From NCBI GenBank assembly GCA_947501215.1, contig CANMUS010000001.1:186001-250000 (forward strand): a DNA stretch of 64,000 nucleotides. Direction: 5' to 3'. Positions 8,782 through 17,434 of the stretch are shown here, piece by piece. This stretch comes from an uncultured Erythrobacter sp. (lineage in GTDB: Bacteria; Pseudomonadota; Alphaproteobacteria; Sphingomonadales; Sphingomonadaceae). How positions within the stretch are numbered: position 1 is the first letter of the stretch; each line of letters opens with the position of its first letter. The notes under the pieces are model-generated. The model saw only the letters and a list, made by a program, of their open reading frames with translations. It was not told where the DNA came from and did not search any database. Made by a program: the position numbers and the translations under genes.

Positions 8782-9045
8782 TCAGCCTTCCAGCATTGAA
8801 TCCAGTTTGCCCTCGCGTTCGAGCGCGGCGAGATCGTCGGAGCCGCCGACGTGCATGTCGCTGATGAAGATCTGTGGCACCGTGCGCGCATTGGGCGCTC
8901 GCTCAAGCATTTCGGCGCGCTTCGGGCCGCCCATGGTGATGTCGTGATCGGTGTAGTCGACACCCTTCTCGTCGAGCAGGCGTTTGGCGCGAACGCAGTA
9001 TCCGCAGCCGAATTTCGTATAGATGGTAACGTCGGGTTGGCTCAT
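8782..9045 (-). CDS. grxC: Glutaredoxin 3 (dithiol)
   Basis: 87-residue glutaredoxin reducing disulfides with glutathione. The active site is Cys14-Gly-Tyr-Cys17 (KFGCGYCVRAK), with the cis-Pro TVPQIFI and GGSDDL glutathione-binding motifs. The start is ATG 9045 with GAGGA eight bases upstream; a longer reading to 9159 has no ribosome site and adds unconserved sequence. It ends immediately before the start of the nitrilase-family gene (no gap). Confidence 0.92.
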   Translation of the reverse strand: MSQPDVTIYTKFGCGYCVRAKRLLDEKGVDYTDHDITMGGPKRAEMLERAPNARTVPQIFISDMHVGGSDDLAALEREGKLDSMLEG

Positions 9046-9090
9046 CGATGTCCTCGCAATCCGGCCCTGATCTAGCGCTCGCCAGGAAAT

Positions 9091-9118
9091 CTTGAAAGCG
9101 CTTTCACCGAACCTATGT
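9091..9118 (+). promoter_or_regulatory. Sigma-32 (RpoH)-type heat-shock promoter of hsp20
   Basis: CTTGAAA (9091-9097) and CCTATGT (9112-9118) are separated by 14 bases. This closely follows the sigma-32 consensus (CTTGAAA, 11-16 bases, CCCCAT-T). It lies about 90 bases before the small heat-shock gene, leaving room for the structured leader. Confidence 0.75.
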
Positions 9119-9204
9119 TGACCGTGTCGCCACGGATCGTGGCGGCGACGGGGTGCCACGAAGGGCCCCGCCTATATGAATCGCTCACAGGAGGATTTGT
9201 TCAA
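9119..9204 (+). promoter_or_regulatory. ROSE-like RNA thermometer leader of hsp20
   Basis: The untranslated leader can fold into three successive hairpins. The first is GTCGCCAC with GTGGCG..GAC (9126-9149). The second is CGGGG with CCCCG (9149-9170). The third covers 9178-9198: GAAUC-G-CUC pairs with GAG-GAUUU around an ACAG loop, burying the AGGAGG ribosome site (9189-9194) and leaving one bulged G. The UCGCU in its 5' arm matches the U(U/C)GCU element and bulged G known from ROSE thermometers upstream of alphaproteobacterial small heat-shock genes. Heating would melt the last hairpin and allow translation. Confidence 0.72.
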
Positions 9205-9675
9205 ATGAATCGTATGGATATGACCCCGTATCGTCGTTCGACCGTCGGTTTTGATCGCCTTTTCGACCTGATGGAGCGCCAGGCACGCAATGCCGGCGGC
9301 GACAATTACCCCCCTTTTAATATCGAGCGTCGCGGCGAAGACGAATACCGCATCACTTTGGCTGTGGCCGGATTCCGCCCCGGAGATCTCGATATTACGG
9401 CCCAGCAGAACCTGCTCGTCGTGCAGGGTCGCAAGCGCGATGAGAGCGCCGATGGCGAAATGTTGCATGTCGGCATCGCCAATCGCGGTTTCGAACGTCG
9501 CTTCGAGCTGGCCGATTATGTCCGCGTCGAAAACGCCGACCTGGCCGACGGCCTGCTTATCATCGATCTGCTGCGCGAAGTGCCCGATGCGATGAAGCCG
9601 AAGAAGATTGCAATCGGTGGGCAGAAGCCGCTCGAAATCGTCAAGGATGACGAGGACGACAGCGCCGCTGCCTAA
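9205..9675 (+). CDS. Small heat-shock protein, Hsp20/alpha-crystallin (IbpA-like)
   Basis: 156-residue ATP-independent holdase chaperone that binds unfolding proteins. The N-terminus (MNRMDMTPYRRSTVGFDRL) is IbpA-like. The alpha-crystallin domain spans about residues 35-130 (YPPFNIERRGEDEYRI, VAGF, NRGFERRFELADYV), ending with an acidic tail. The start is ATG 9205, ten bases after AGGAGG. A sigma-32-type promoter and a ROSE-like leader precede it and a GAAA-loop hairpin follows, so heat control is expected at both transcription and translation. Confidence 0.95.
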   Translation: MNRMDMTPYRRSTVGFDRLFDLMERQARNAGGDNYPPFNIERRGEDEYRITLAVAGFRPGDLDITAQQNLLVVQGRKRDESADGEMLHVGIANRGFERRFELADYVRVENADLADGLLIIDLLREVPDAMKPKKIAIGGQKPLEIVKDDEDDSAAA

Positions 9676-9713
9676 TCCGCGCTCAATTCGAGAAATTGCT
9701 GATCAAATGTTTA

Positions 9714-9739
9714 GGGGGCGGAACGAAAGTTCCGCCCCC
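9714..9739 (+). terminator. GAAA-tetraloop hairpin after hsp20, likely terminator
   Basis: A perfect 11-bp stem GGGGGCGGAAC / GTTCCGCCCCC encloses a GAAA tetraloop, 39 bases after the hsp20 stop. There is no T-run afterwards, so it may be a stability hairpin or a factor-assisted terminator rather than a classical one. Confidence 0.5.
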
Positions 9740-10009
9740 GCGACGTTGAACGCCGCCTTACCTCGAAATCGGCCGTCCGGGTCGCAGAAGACAGCCGTCT
9801 TCGAGAAAAGCCCCACCGCATGGCGGCACCACAAGTATCTCGAATTGCCGCGATATTTTCTGCGACAACGACTGTAGTCTGCACCAGATACATCAAAAGA
9901 TAAACCCGAAATTCCGCAGAAATTCGGGGTTTGTCGCGTCTATACAAGCCTCGAAATTGTCGGCTTAACGATTTCAACAACTTGACGAATTCTCCGAGCG
10001 CGAAAAGTT
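9740..10009. other. Intergenic region between hsp20 and pyrG
   Basis: I see no convincing gene in about 270 bases. It holds a small perfect hairpin (GAAGAC-AGCC-GTCTTC, 9787-9802) and the pyrG terminator near 9902-9932. A minus-strand reading of 89 codons (9711-9980) runs through both terminator-like hairpins and has no recognisable domain. A small RNA cannot be excluded. Confidence 0.4.
9890..9932 (-). terminator. Rho-independent terminator of pyrG
   Basis: On the minus strand, an A/T-flanked stem (AAACCCCGAATTT with AATTTCGGGTTT, one bulge) around CTGCGG at 9932-9902 is followed by ATCTTTTG. It lies 77 bases after the pyrG stop. The symmetric flanks could also work for transcription coming from hsp20. 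Confidence 0.6.
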
Positions 10010-11644
10010 TTAGACGAGACGCGCCTGCTCGAGCGCAGCGCCGATAAATCCGGCGAAAAGCGGGTGCGGGTCGAAGGGCTTGGACTTGAGTTCAGGGTGG
10101 AACTGCACGCCCACGAACCAGGGATGGTCGGGACGTTCGACGATTTCGGGCAGCAGGCCATCGGGTGACATGCCGGAGAAGATCAGTCCCTGCTTTTCCA
10201 GCGGTTCGATATAGGCCCCGTTGACCTCGTAGCGATGGCGGTGCCGCTCGGAGATGTCGCTTGCGCCGCCGTAGATAGCCGACACGTGACTGTTCGCCGC
10301 AAGCTTTGCATCATAGGCACCAAGGCGCATGGTTCCGCCCAGATCGCCGCCCGCCTCGCGGGTCTGGAGCCCCTCTTCGGTCATCCACTCGGTAATGATG
10401 CCGACGACTGGTTCCGATGTCTCGCCGAATTCGGTCGAGCTGGCCCCGTCGAAACCCGCCGAGCGCGCGCCCTCAATGCAGGCCATTTGCATGCCGAGAC
10501 AAATGCCGAGGAACGGCACCTTCCGCTCGCGGGCGAACCGAACGCTGGCGATCTTGCCTTCCGACCCGCGCTCGCCGAAACCGCCGGGTACGAGGATGCC
10601 GTGCATCGGTTCAAGTTGCGCCGCGATGTCGCTGTCGCCCTGTTCGAAGACTTCCGCGTCGATCCACTTGATATTGACCTTGACGCGGTGCGCCATGCCG
10701 CCGTGAATCAGCGCTTCGTTGAGCGACTTGTAAGCATCCTGCAGGCCGACATACTTGCCCACTACGCCGATCGTCACCTCGCCCTCGGGATTCGAGTGGC
10801 GATCGACCACATCGTACCAGCGCGAGAGGTCCGGGTCGGGCGCATCGGTAATGCCGAAGCCGCGCAGCACCTCGGTGTCGAGGCCCTCGCCGTGGTATTG
10901 CAGTGGCACGGAATAGATGGACGGCGCGTCCAGCGCCGGGATGACCGCTTCCTTACGGACATTGCAGAAATTGGCGATTTTCTGGCGCTCGCTATCCGGG
11001 ATCGGATGTTCCGCACGACAAAGCAGGACGTCGGGCTTGATCCCGAGGCTGGCAAGTTCGCGCACCGAGTGCTGGGTGGGCTTGGTCTTCAGCTCGCCTG
11101 CAGCGGCGATGTAGGGAACCAAGGTCACATGCACGCTGAGCGACTGCATCGGCTCAAGCTCGTTCCTGAGCTGGCGGATGGCTTCCATGAAAGGCAGGCT
11201 CTCGATGTCGCCCACCGTACCGCCGATCTCGCACAGAATGAAGTCGTGATCGCCTTGGTCGGCGAGCGCGAAATCCTTGATCGCATCGGTAACATGCGGG
11301 ACGACCTGGACCGTCGCGCCGAGATAGTCGCCGCGCCGTTCCTTGGCGATGATCTGCTGATAGACCCGGCCGGAAGTGACATTGTCGCCTTGATGGGCTG
11401 ATACGCCTGTGAAACGCTCATAATGCCCCAGGTCGAGGTCGGTCTCCGCCCCGTCGTCGGTCACGTAAACCTCGCCGTGCTGATAGGGGCTCATCGTGCC
11501 CGGATCGACGTTGAGATAGGGGTCGAACTTACGAATGCGGACCTTGTAGCCACGCGCCTGAAGGAGAGCAGCGAGCGATGCTGCCATGAGACCTTTGCCG
11601 AGCGAGGAGACCACGCCGCCGGTGATGAAAATATACCGCGCCAT
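10010..11644 (-). CDS. pyrG: CTP synthase
   Basis: 544-residue enzyme making CTP from UTP, ATP and glutamine. The N-terminal amidoligase domain begins [18 protein letters not shown] (P-loop-like) and contains [21 protein letters not shown]. The C-terminal class-I glutaminase domain carries the catalytic Cys in GICLGMQMA and the His/Glu pair in [10 protein letters not shown]. Length is normal for the family. It lies 103 bases downstream of secG on the same strand and has its own terminator. Confidence 0.98.
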   Translation of the reverse strand: MARYIFITGGVVSSLGKGLMAASLAALLQARGYKVRIRKFDPYLNVDPGTMSPYQHGEVYVTDDGAETDLDLGHYERFTGVSAHQGDNVTSGRVYQQIIAKERRGDYLGATVQVVPHVTDAIKDFALADQGDHDFILCEIGGTVGDIESLPFMEAIRQLRNELEPMQSLSVHVTLVPYIAAAGELKTKPTQHSVRELASLGIKPDVLLCRAEHPIPDSERQKIANFCNVRKEAVIPALDAPSIYSVPLQYHGEGLDTEVLRGFGITDAPDPDLSRWYDVVDRHSNPEGEVTIGVVGKYVGLQDAYKSLNEALIHGGMAHRVKVNIKWIDAEVFEQGDSDIAAQLEPMHGILVPGGFGERGSEGKIASVRFARERKVPFLGICLGMQMACIEGARSAGFDGASSTEFGETSEPVVGIITEWMTEEGLQTREAGGDLGGTMRLGAYDAKLAANSHVSAIYGGASDISERHRHRYEVNGAYIEPLEKQGLIFSGMSPDGLLPEIVERPDHPWFVGVQFHPELKSKPFDPHPLFAGFIGAALEQARLV

Positions 11645-11697
11645 GGGAGTCGGGCCTTAAGCTGAGTATCGGAGTCGGTGCAAGCGCAAAGCCGTGC

Positions 11698-11723
11698 GAT
11701 TGCGCGGCTCGTACCGCGCAATC
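11698..11723 (-). terminator. Perfect 10-bp hairpin between secG and pyrG
   Basis: GATTGCGCGG (11698-11707) and CCGCGCAATC (11714-11723) form a perfect stem around a 6-base loop, 24 bases after the secG stop. No U-run follows on the minus strand, so it may attenuate or process rather than terminate fully; pyrG lies beyond it. Confidence 0.45.
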
Positions 11724-11747
11724 CACAATTTCACGATCTGGTTTGGG

Positions 11748-12104
11748 TTATTCGGTCGAGCCGGCCAGCGGATCATCGCTGACAGGTGCAGCATCACCGG
11801 TCGTTGCTGGGCCAAGCGGATCGGCCGGTGCTGCTGGAGTGACATTCCGGTCGAGCGTCGATTCGAGCGAGTCCGCGCTGGTTGTCTCGACCGCAACCGC
11901 TGCCAGCACGATCGACAGGATCACAAAGAGCACGGCGAGCCACTTGGTCGACCGGGTCAGGAAGTCCGCCGCACCGCGAGCGCTGAGCATGCCGGAAGGG
12001 CTGCCTCCGATACCCAGCCCGCCCCCTTCTGAGCGCTGCATGAGGATCACGCCAACGAGCACGGCGGCAACGATGGCCTGGAGGACGGTGAGAAACAGGA
12101 ACAT
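11748..12104 (-). CDS. secG: Preprotein translocase subunit SecG
   Basis: 118-residue small subunit of the SecYEG channel. It has two membrane helices, about residues 2-22 and 50-70, flanking the signature loop LMQRSEGGGLGIGGSPSG, then a Ser/Thr/Ala/Pro-rich tail of about 40 residues. ATG 12104 is chosen because the protein should begin with the first helix; a longer reading to 12170 adds an unconserved stretch. The order tpiA-secG-pyrG is common in alphaproteobacteria. Confidence 0.92.
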   Translation of the reverse strand: MFLFLTVLQAIVAAVLVGVILMQRSEGGGLGIGGSPSGMLSARGAADFLTRSTKWLAVLFVILSIVLAAVAVETTSADSLESTLDRNVTPAAPADPLGPATTGDAAPVSDDPLAGSTE

Positions 12105-12192
12105 GACTTCGGGTACTCTTCGGTAAGAATGTGCGGCCCCGCATCTAGGCTGCGAGGCCGCATACGGCAAGGGTGCCGGGCCGGCGCGGAGT

Positions 12193-12954
12193 TCAGGCGT
12201 CCTCGGTTTCCGACGCTGCCACGACGATGCCGAGGAAGCTTTCCGCGCTCAAGCTCGCCCCGCCGACGAGTGCCCCGCCCACTTCGGGCAGCGACAGGAT
12301 TTCCTTCGCGTTCTCGGGCTTCACCGAGCCGCCGTAGAGGATGCGAACGTCTGCCGACGCTTCGGCGCCGTAAGTCTCGTCGAGCAGTCCGCGAATAGCC
12401 TTGTGCATCGCTTCGATGTCCGCAGAGGTCGCCGTGCGACCGGTGCCGATCGCCCAGATCGGTTCGTAGGCAATTGTCAGGCGCTCGGCAGGGTCCTCGA
12501 ACGAACCGAGCGCGGATTTGATCTGGCCGAGGACGAAAGCTTCGGCATCGCCCGCGTCGCGGGTCTCAAGGGATTCGCCGCAGCAAAGGATCACGCGCAA
12601 TCCGGCCTCGATCGCCGAATCGATCTTCGCATTGATCAGTTCGTTCGTCTCGCCGTGGTCCTGGCGCCGCTCGCTATGACCGACGATCACGAACTTCGCC
12701 CCAGCATCGGCCACCATCGCGGCATTGATGTCGCCCGTATGCGGACCCTCGGCCCCGGGATGGCAGTCCTGCGCGCCGACGCCGATCTGCTCGGCCTCGC
12801 GATGAACCGCGTGAATCAGCGTGTATGGAGGTGCGACCGCGACCTCCACCTTCATGTAGCGTTGTGCGGCACGATCGATGGCGCGTGCTTCGGAAAGCAT
12901 CGCCCGCGTGCCGAACATCTTCCAGTTTCCAACGATATAGGGCCGTTCGGCCAT
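12193..12954 (-). CDS. tpiA: Triose-phosphate isomerase
   Basis: 253-residue glycolytic enzyme interconverting dihydroxyacetone phosphate and glyceraldehyde 3-phosphate. The active-site residues are Lys12 (GNWKM), His93 (VGHSERR) and Glu164 (AYEPIWAIGTGR), and the phosphate loop YGGSVKPEN and ALVGGASL are present. Length is normal. It is divergent from the PpiD/SurA-like gene and probably leads a tpiA-secG(-pyrG) unit. Confidence 0.97.
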   Translation of the reverse strand: MAERPYIVGNWKMFGTRAMLSEARAIDRAAQRYMKVEVAVAPPYTLIHAVHREAEQIGVGAQDCHPGAEGPHTGDINAAMVADAGAKFVIVGHSERRQDHGETNELINAKIDSAIEAGLRVILCCGESLETRDAGDAEAFVLGQIKSALGSFEDPAERLTIAYEPIWAIGTGRTATSADIEAMHKAIRGLLDETYGAEASADVRILYGGSVKPENAKEILSLPEVGGALVGGASLSAESFLGIVVAASETEDA

Positions 12955-13014
12955 TGCGATTTCCTGCGAAGAATAGATGATTGGCCGCTCGCTATAGGAG
13001 CGTTGTGTTGCGCC

Positions 13015-13043
13015 CCGCTAGACAAGCTTTCTTCGCGCGTCAA
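13015..13043 (-). promoter_or_regulatory. Candidate tpiA promoter
   Basis: On the minus strand a TTGACG box (13043-13038) stands 17 bases from a weak TAGCGG (13020-13015), about 60 bases before the tpiA start in the 202-base divergent gap. The -10 box is poor, so the call is tentative. Confidence 0.3.
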
Positions 13044-13156
13044 AACCCTTTGCAACCTGTTGCGGCGAGGTCGCAGGGGGGATAAAGGCTGCCGCCAAGG
13101 GCGACCGCTCGCTGCGGAAGCCATCGATCTACGTCTATTCGGGACCGCCCGCACTC

Positions 13157-15091
13157 ATGCTCACTTTCTTTCGCAATATCTTCAAGACCAAGATCGGCCT
13201 TGCCTTCGCACTCGCCTTTCTCGGACTGATCGCGCTCGCCTTTGCCAGCGCGGACGTCTCGAGCACTGGCACCTTCGGCGGCGTGGCAGGCGGCGACCGA
13301 GTGGCTGTGGTCGGCAGCGAGAAGATCGGGACCGCCGATCTGGTGCAGGCTGCGAACAACGGCCTCGATCGCGCCAGGCAGGAAAACCCGACACTGTCGA
13401 TGGAAGGTTTTCTCGCGCAAAATGGCCTGGAACGCTCGCTCGATGCCCTGATCGATCGCTTCGCAATTCGTGCCTATGCGGAGAAATACGGTATCCGGGC
13501 GGGCGACAATCTGGTGAACAGCGAAATCCGCATGCTCCCGGCATTCCGCGGAGCTGACGGGAACTTCAGCGAAGACGTCTATCGTCAGGCACTGGCGCAG
13601 GCGCAAATTTCCGACGCGCAGGCGCGTGAGGATTTCGGCACGGGCCTCCTGTCTCAGCAGCTTTTTGTTCCGGCGACCTTCGGCGCGACCGTGCCGGACA
13701 AGCTAGCCTATCGATACGCCCAGCTTCTTAAAGAGCGTCGGCAGGGTACGATCGCCCTGCTCCCGTCTGCGAGTTTTGCGCCAACCGGCGATCCCTCGGA
13801 CGCAACGCTGAGGGCTTATTACGAGTCCAACAGCGCCGATTTCATTCGTCCCGAACGTCGCGTCGTGCGTTTCGCGACGTTCGACAGCAGCGCACTGGGC
13901 GACCGGGTCGAGCCGACCGAGGCGGAAATCGCAGAGCGTTACGAAGCCGATCGCGAGCAATATGCAGCAAGCGAAACGCGTGATGTTACCCAGCTCATCG
14001 TGCCGACACAGGCGGCCGCCAATTCCTTGCGCGAGCGCATTGCAGGGGGTGCAAGCTTCGATGCCGTGGCGCGCGAAGCGGGGCTGCGAGCGACGCCGTT
14101 GACGGGCCTAGATCGCGAGGCGCTGACCTCGCAGGCCTCCGAAGCCGTCGCCGCGGCGTATTTCTCGGCGGGAGAAGGCTCCATCACGCAGCCGGCGCGC
14201 AGTCCGCTCGGCTGGCACATCGCACGCATTGATAACGTTGAAACCCGAGCCGCACGGACACTCGCCCAAGTCCGCGAAGAAGTCGCCGCGGCCGTGCGCG
14301 AAGAAAAGCGTGTCCAGGGGCTCGCCGACCTCGCCAATGAAATCGACGACCAGCTGGCCGATGGTGCAACCTTGCGCGAGGTGAGCGAGGAGCTCGATCT
14401 CGAGCTGACGACCACGCGACCCGCTATTGCCAATGGCCGCATCTACCAGACGCAGGAAACTCTTCCCGACGTGCTGGCGCCCGCGCTGCAGACCATTTTC
14501 CAGATGGACGAGGAAGAGCCCGAAATTGCTCCTCTTGAAGGCGGGCAGACCTACCTCGTTTACGAGGTGGCCCAGATCACAGCATCGGCCAAGGCCCCCC
14601 TTGCCGAGATCAAGGATCGCGTCGAGGCAAACTGGCGCATTTCGGAAGGCCTGAAGCGCGCCCAGGCCGCTGCCGACCGGGTGACGAAGCGCGTGCGTGG
14701 GGGCGCATCGCTTGCCGCCGCCGTCGCGGAGGAAGAGACGAACCTGCCGGCACCCGAAAGCGTCGATCTGACGCGCGAGCAACTTGCCGCCCAGCGCGAA
14801 CGCCGCATTCCGCCGCCGCTCGCCCTGCTTTTCAGCATGGCCGAAGGCACCACCAAAAAGCTCGAAGCTGCGCAGAAGATCGGATTCTTCATCGTCAACC
14901 TGGAAGATATCAGCATGGACGATATCGCCGAGGACGATCCGATGATCGCACAGGCAAAGTCCCAGCTCGGCCCAGTGATCGGCGAGGAGTATGCCGATCA
15001 GCTGCGGCTTGCGATGCGCGAAGAGCTCGGCGTAGAGCGGAACGAAGACGCGATCGAAGCTGTTCGTCGCCAGCTGCTTGGCACGAACTGA
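13157..15091 (+). CDS. Membrane-anchored peptidyl-prolyl isomerase/chaperone (PpiD/SurA-like)
   Basis: 644-residue periplasmic folding factor tethered to the inner membrane. A single helix lies near residues 11-32 (IGLAFALAFLGLIALAFA). A SurA-N-like chaperone region follows (about 45-180: VGSEKIGTADLVQAANNGL, SMEGFLAQNGLERSLDALID), then a diverged parvulin-like domain (about 270-360, with RSPLGWHIARID). The rest is helical. The overall layout is PpiD's. It overlaps the longest trpE reading by 14 bases, so they are likely co-transcribed. Isomerase activity may be weak given the diverged parvulin domain. Confidence 0.85.
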   Translation: MLTFFRNIFKTKIGLAFALAFLGLIALAFASADVSSTGTFGGVAGGDRVAVVGSEKIGTADLVQAANNGLDRARQENPTLSMEGFLAQNGLERSLDALIDRFAIRAYAEKYGIRAGDNLVNSEIRMLPAFRGADGNFSEDVYRQALAQAQISDAQAREDFGTGLLSQQLFVPATFGATVPDKLAYRYAQLLKERRQGTIALLPSASFAPTGDPSDATLRAYYESNSADFIRPERRVVRFATFDSSALGDRVEPTEAEIAERYEADREQYAASETRDVTQLIVPTQAAANSLRERIAGGASFDAVAREAGLRATPLTGLDREALTSQASEAVAAAYFSAGEGSITQPARSPLGWHIARIDNVETRAARTLAQVREEVAAAVREEKRVQGLADLANEIDDQLADGATLREVSEELDLELTTTRPAIANGRIYQTQETLPDVLAPALQTIFQMDEEEPEIAPLEGGQTYLVYEVAQITASAKAPLAEIKDRVEANWRISEGLKRAQAAADRVTKRVRGGASLAAAVAEEETNLPAPESVDLTREQLAAQRERRIPPPLALLFSMAEGTTKKLEAAQKIGFFIVNLEDISMDDIAEDDPMIAQAKSQLGPVIGEEYADQLRLAMREELGVERNEDAIEAVRRQLLGTN

Positions 15092-16598
15092 GACGCCCTT
15101 GTTCACCGTTCTCGAAGGCCTCGACCAAGCACGTACCGAGCTGGGCGAGGGTCGTCCCGCGCTGGTCTGGCGCAGCATCGTAGCCGATACCGAAACGCCG
15201 GTCAGCGCGGCGCTCAAGCTGTTCGAGGAAGGGCGCGGCGATTTCGTACTCGAGTCGGTCGAGGGTGGCGAGACACGCGGGCGCTACAGCCTGATCGGTA
15301 TCGCGCCAGATTTGGTATTCCGGGCGCGTGGTGACGAGGCGGAAATCAACCGCGATTGGCAGACGGATGGCGACGCTTTCGTTCCGTGCGAAGGCGGCGC
15401 GCTGGATGCGCTGCGCAGGCTGACTAAAGACTGCCAATGTGCGACGCCGGCAGCGCTTCCGCCCGCCCTCGCGTGCCTAGTCGGCTATTTCGGTTACGAG
15501 ACAATCGGCCTGGTCGAGAAGCTCCCGCGTGCTCCGGAGAGCGAAGTCGATTTGCCGGACATGCTCTTCGTCCGCCCCACGGTGATCCTTGTCTTCGACC
15601 GGCTCAGCGACACGTTGTTTTGTATTGCGCCGGTCTGGCCGGACGGATCGCTAGATTTGGCGCAGGAGCGGATCGACGAAGCTCTTCGGAAGCTCTCCCT
15701 GCCGCTGTCACAGTCTGCCGACCGGTATCCCGACCATGTCGAACCGCAGCTCTCCTCGACTATCGATGCCGACGATTACCAGGCAATGGTCTTGCGCGCG
15801 AAAGACTACATCGCGGCTGGCGACATATTCCAGGTCGTTCTCTCGCAGCGCTTTACGTCGCCTTTCGAGCTGCCGCCCATGGCGCTCTATCGGTCGCTCC
15901 GGCGCATCAACCCGTCGCCCTTCCTCTACTTCCTCGATCTTCCCGGCTTCGCCGTAGTCGGCTCCAGCCCCGAAATTCTCGTGCGAGTGCGCGAAGGCAA
16001 GGTTACGATCCGACCGATCGCGGGTACTCGGCCGCGCGGCGCAACCCAGGAGGCGGATCGGCTCGCCGAGAAATCGCTTCTGGCCGACCCGAAGGAGCGC
16101 GCAGAACACTTGATGTTGCTCGATCTCGGGCGCAACGACGCAGGACGCGTGGCGGACGCCGGCAGCGTCGAGGTCACGGAGAGTTTTACGGTCGAACGGT
16201 ACAGCCACGTCATGCATATCGTCAGCAACGTCGTCGGGCGCCTAACCGAGGGCAAGGACGCGCTCGATGCGCTGTTTGCCGGGTTCCCGGCAGGCACCGT
16301 CAGCGGTGCACCCAAGGTGCGCGCCTGCGAGATTATCGCCGAGCTGGAACCTGCAACGCGCGGCCCCTATGCGGGCGGCGTCGGCTATTTCGCGCCGGAC
16401 GGATCGGTCGACAGCTGCATTGTCCTGCGCACCGCCGTGGTGAAGGATGGGATCATGCATGTGCAGGCCGGGGCGGGCATCGTGGCGGACAGCGATCCAG
16501 CCTATGAGCAGCGCGAATGCGAAACCAAGGCCGGCGCCCTGCTCGCCGCGGCAAAGGACGCGGTGCAGCTCGCAAACGAAACGGGATACGGCCAGTGA
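15078..16598 (+). CDS. trpE: Anthranilate synthase component I
   Basis: About 506-residue chorismate-using subunit, first step of tryptophan synthesis. The N-terminal regulatory region keeps the tryptophan-binding element (FVLESVEGGETRGRYSLIG). The C-terminal chorismate domain has DIFQVVLSQRF, IAGTRPRG, LLDLGRNDAGRVA and FPAGTVSGAPKVRA. The start is uncertain: TTG 15078 overlaps the preceding gene, while TTG 15099 would leave a 7-base gap; neither has a strong ribosome site. No leader peptide or attenuator is visible because the gene follows directly on the chaperone gene. Confidence 0.95.
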   Translation: MARTETPLFTVLEGLDQARTELGEGRPALVWRSIVADTETPVSAALKLFEEGRGDFVLESVEGGETRGRYSLIGIAPDLVFRARGDEAEINRDWQTDGDAFVPCEGGALDALRRLTKDCQCATPAALPPALACLVGYFGYETIGLVEKLPRAPESEVDLPDMLFVRPTVILVFDRLSDTLFCIAPVWPDGSLDLAQERIDEALRKLSLPLSQSADRYPDHVEPQLSSTIDADDYQAMVLRAKDYIAAGDIFQVVLSQRFTSPFELPPMALYRSLRRINPSPFLYFLDLPGFAVVGSSPEILVRVREGKVTIRPIAGTRPRGATQEADRLAEKSLLADPKERAEHLMLLDLGRNDAGRVADAGSVEVTESFTVERYSHVMHIVSNVVGRLTEGKDALDALFAGFPAGTVSGAPKVRACEIIAELEPATRGPYAGGVGYFAPDGSVDSCIVLRTAVVKDGIMHVQAGAGIVADSDPAYEQRECETKAGALLAAAKDAVQLANETGYGQ

Positions 16599-17434
16599 GA
16601 GTTGCAATTGCCCTTCTCGTTCTCGGCAGCCTCGTAGCCTGCGAGCAACAACCTGCCGGCGAACCCGTCGCGCGTGCCAGGATCGACGGGCAGGCGCCAT
16701 CGCCTTCGCCATCAGCCGAGCCGAGCGAGACGGCGACCGTCGCAAGCTCGGTGGAAAGCGCCTGTCGGTCCATCATCTTCGAGGACACACCTCTTACCCA
16801 CTGCCTCGCCAATCCCGTCCGCCACCGCATCGGCATGGATCTGGGGCCGTCGGGCGAAGCGCCCTATCGCAGCTTGACAGCGTTCTCGCGCCAACGCGGC
16901 GAGAACGGTGTCGCCTTTGCGATGAACGCCGGCATGTATGACGACGAGGGCGAGCCGATCGGTTACTTCGTTGAAGGCTCGGAGCGACTCAAGACTCTCA
17001 ACACCGCCGAGGGCGAAGGCAATTTCCACCTCAAGCCCAACGGCGTGTTCTACGGCACGGCGGGCGAATGGCACGTCCGCACGACCGAAGATTTCCTGGC
17101 TAATGTGACCGAGCGGCCGGAGTTCGGCACACAGTCCGGGCCGATGCTGGTCATCGACGGCAAGCTGCATCCCGAAATAACGCCGGACGGACCTTCGAGG
17201 CTGATCCGCAACGCAGTCGGCGTCGATGGGCAGGGCCGGGCCCATTTCGTGATTTCGAACGCGCCGATTTCCTTCGGCAAGCTCGCGCGCTTCTATCGCG
17301 ATGAATTAAAGACGCCCAATGCTCTGTTCCTCGACGGGAACGTCTCGCAATTGTGGAACCCGGCGACCGACCGCCTCGATACCGGCGCGCCGATCGGCCC
17401 GATCGTGGTCGTCGAAAAGAAGGACAGCGAATGA
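16595..17434 (+). CDS. Lipoprotein of the phosphodiester glycosidase/DUF2233 family
   Basis: 279-residue predicted lipoprotein. The GTG at 16595 overlaps the trpE stop (GTGA) and gives a signal peptide with lipobox LVAC (Cys16). A Ser/Pro/Glu-rich linker leads into a domain with AFAMNAGMYDDEGEPIGYFVE, NGVFYG, SGPMLVIDG, RNAVGVD and FLDGNVSQLW. These match the NAGPA-like phosphodiester glycosidase/DUF2233 family (human uncovering enzyme, phage and Bacillus homologues). A cell-envelope sugar-phosphate substrate is plausible but not shown. Its position inside a trp cluster, coupled to trpE and pip, is unexpected. Confidence 0.85.
   Translation: MRVAIALLVLGSLVACEQQPAGEPVARARIDGQAPSPSPSAEPSETATVASSVESACRSIIFEDTPLTHCLANPVRHRIGMDLGPSGEAPYRSLTAFSRQRGENGVAFAMNAGMYDDEGEPIGYFVEGSERLKTLNTAEGEGNFHLKPNGVFYGTAGEWHVRTTEDFLANVTERPEFGTQSGPMLVIDGKLHPEITPDGPSRLIRNAVGVDGQGRAHFVISNAPISFGKLARFYRDELKTPNALFLDGNVSQLWNPATDRLDTGAPIGPIVVVEKKDSE

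Noticed and set aside
9711-9980. 89-codon minus-strand reading between hsp20 and pyrG
   Set aside because: It crosses two terminator-like hairpins, is Arg/Ser-rich, and has no recognisable domain or ribosome site.
10235-11401. 388-codon plus-strand reading opposite pyrG
   Set aside because: Shadow of the pyrG codons; composition (His/Asp/Arg) typical of antisense frames in high-GC DNA, no domain.
14900-15100. trp leader peptide or attenuator before trpE
   Set aside because: trpE begins within or just after the preceding chaperone gene; there is no room for a leader and no Trp-codon run.
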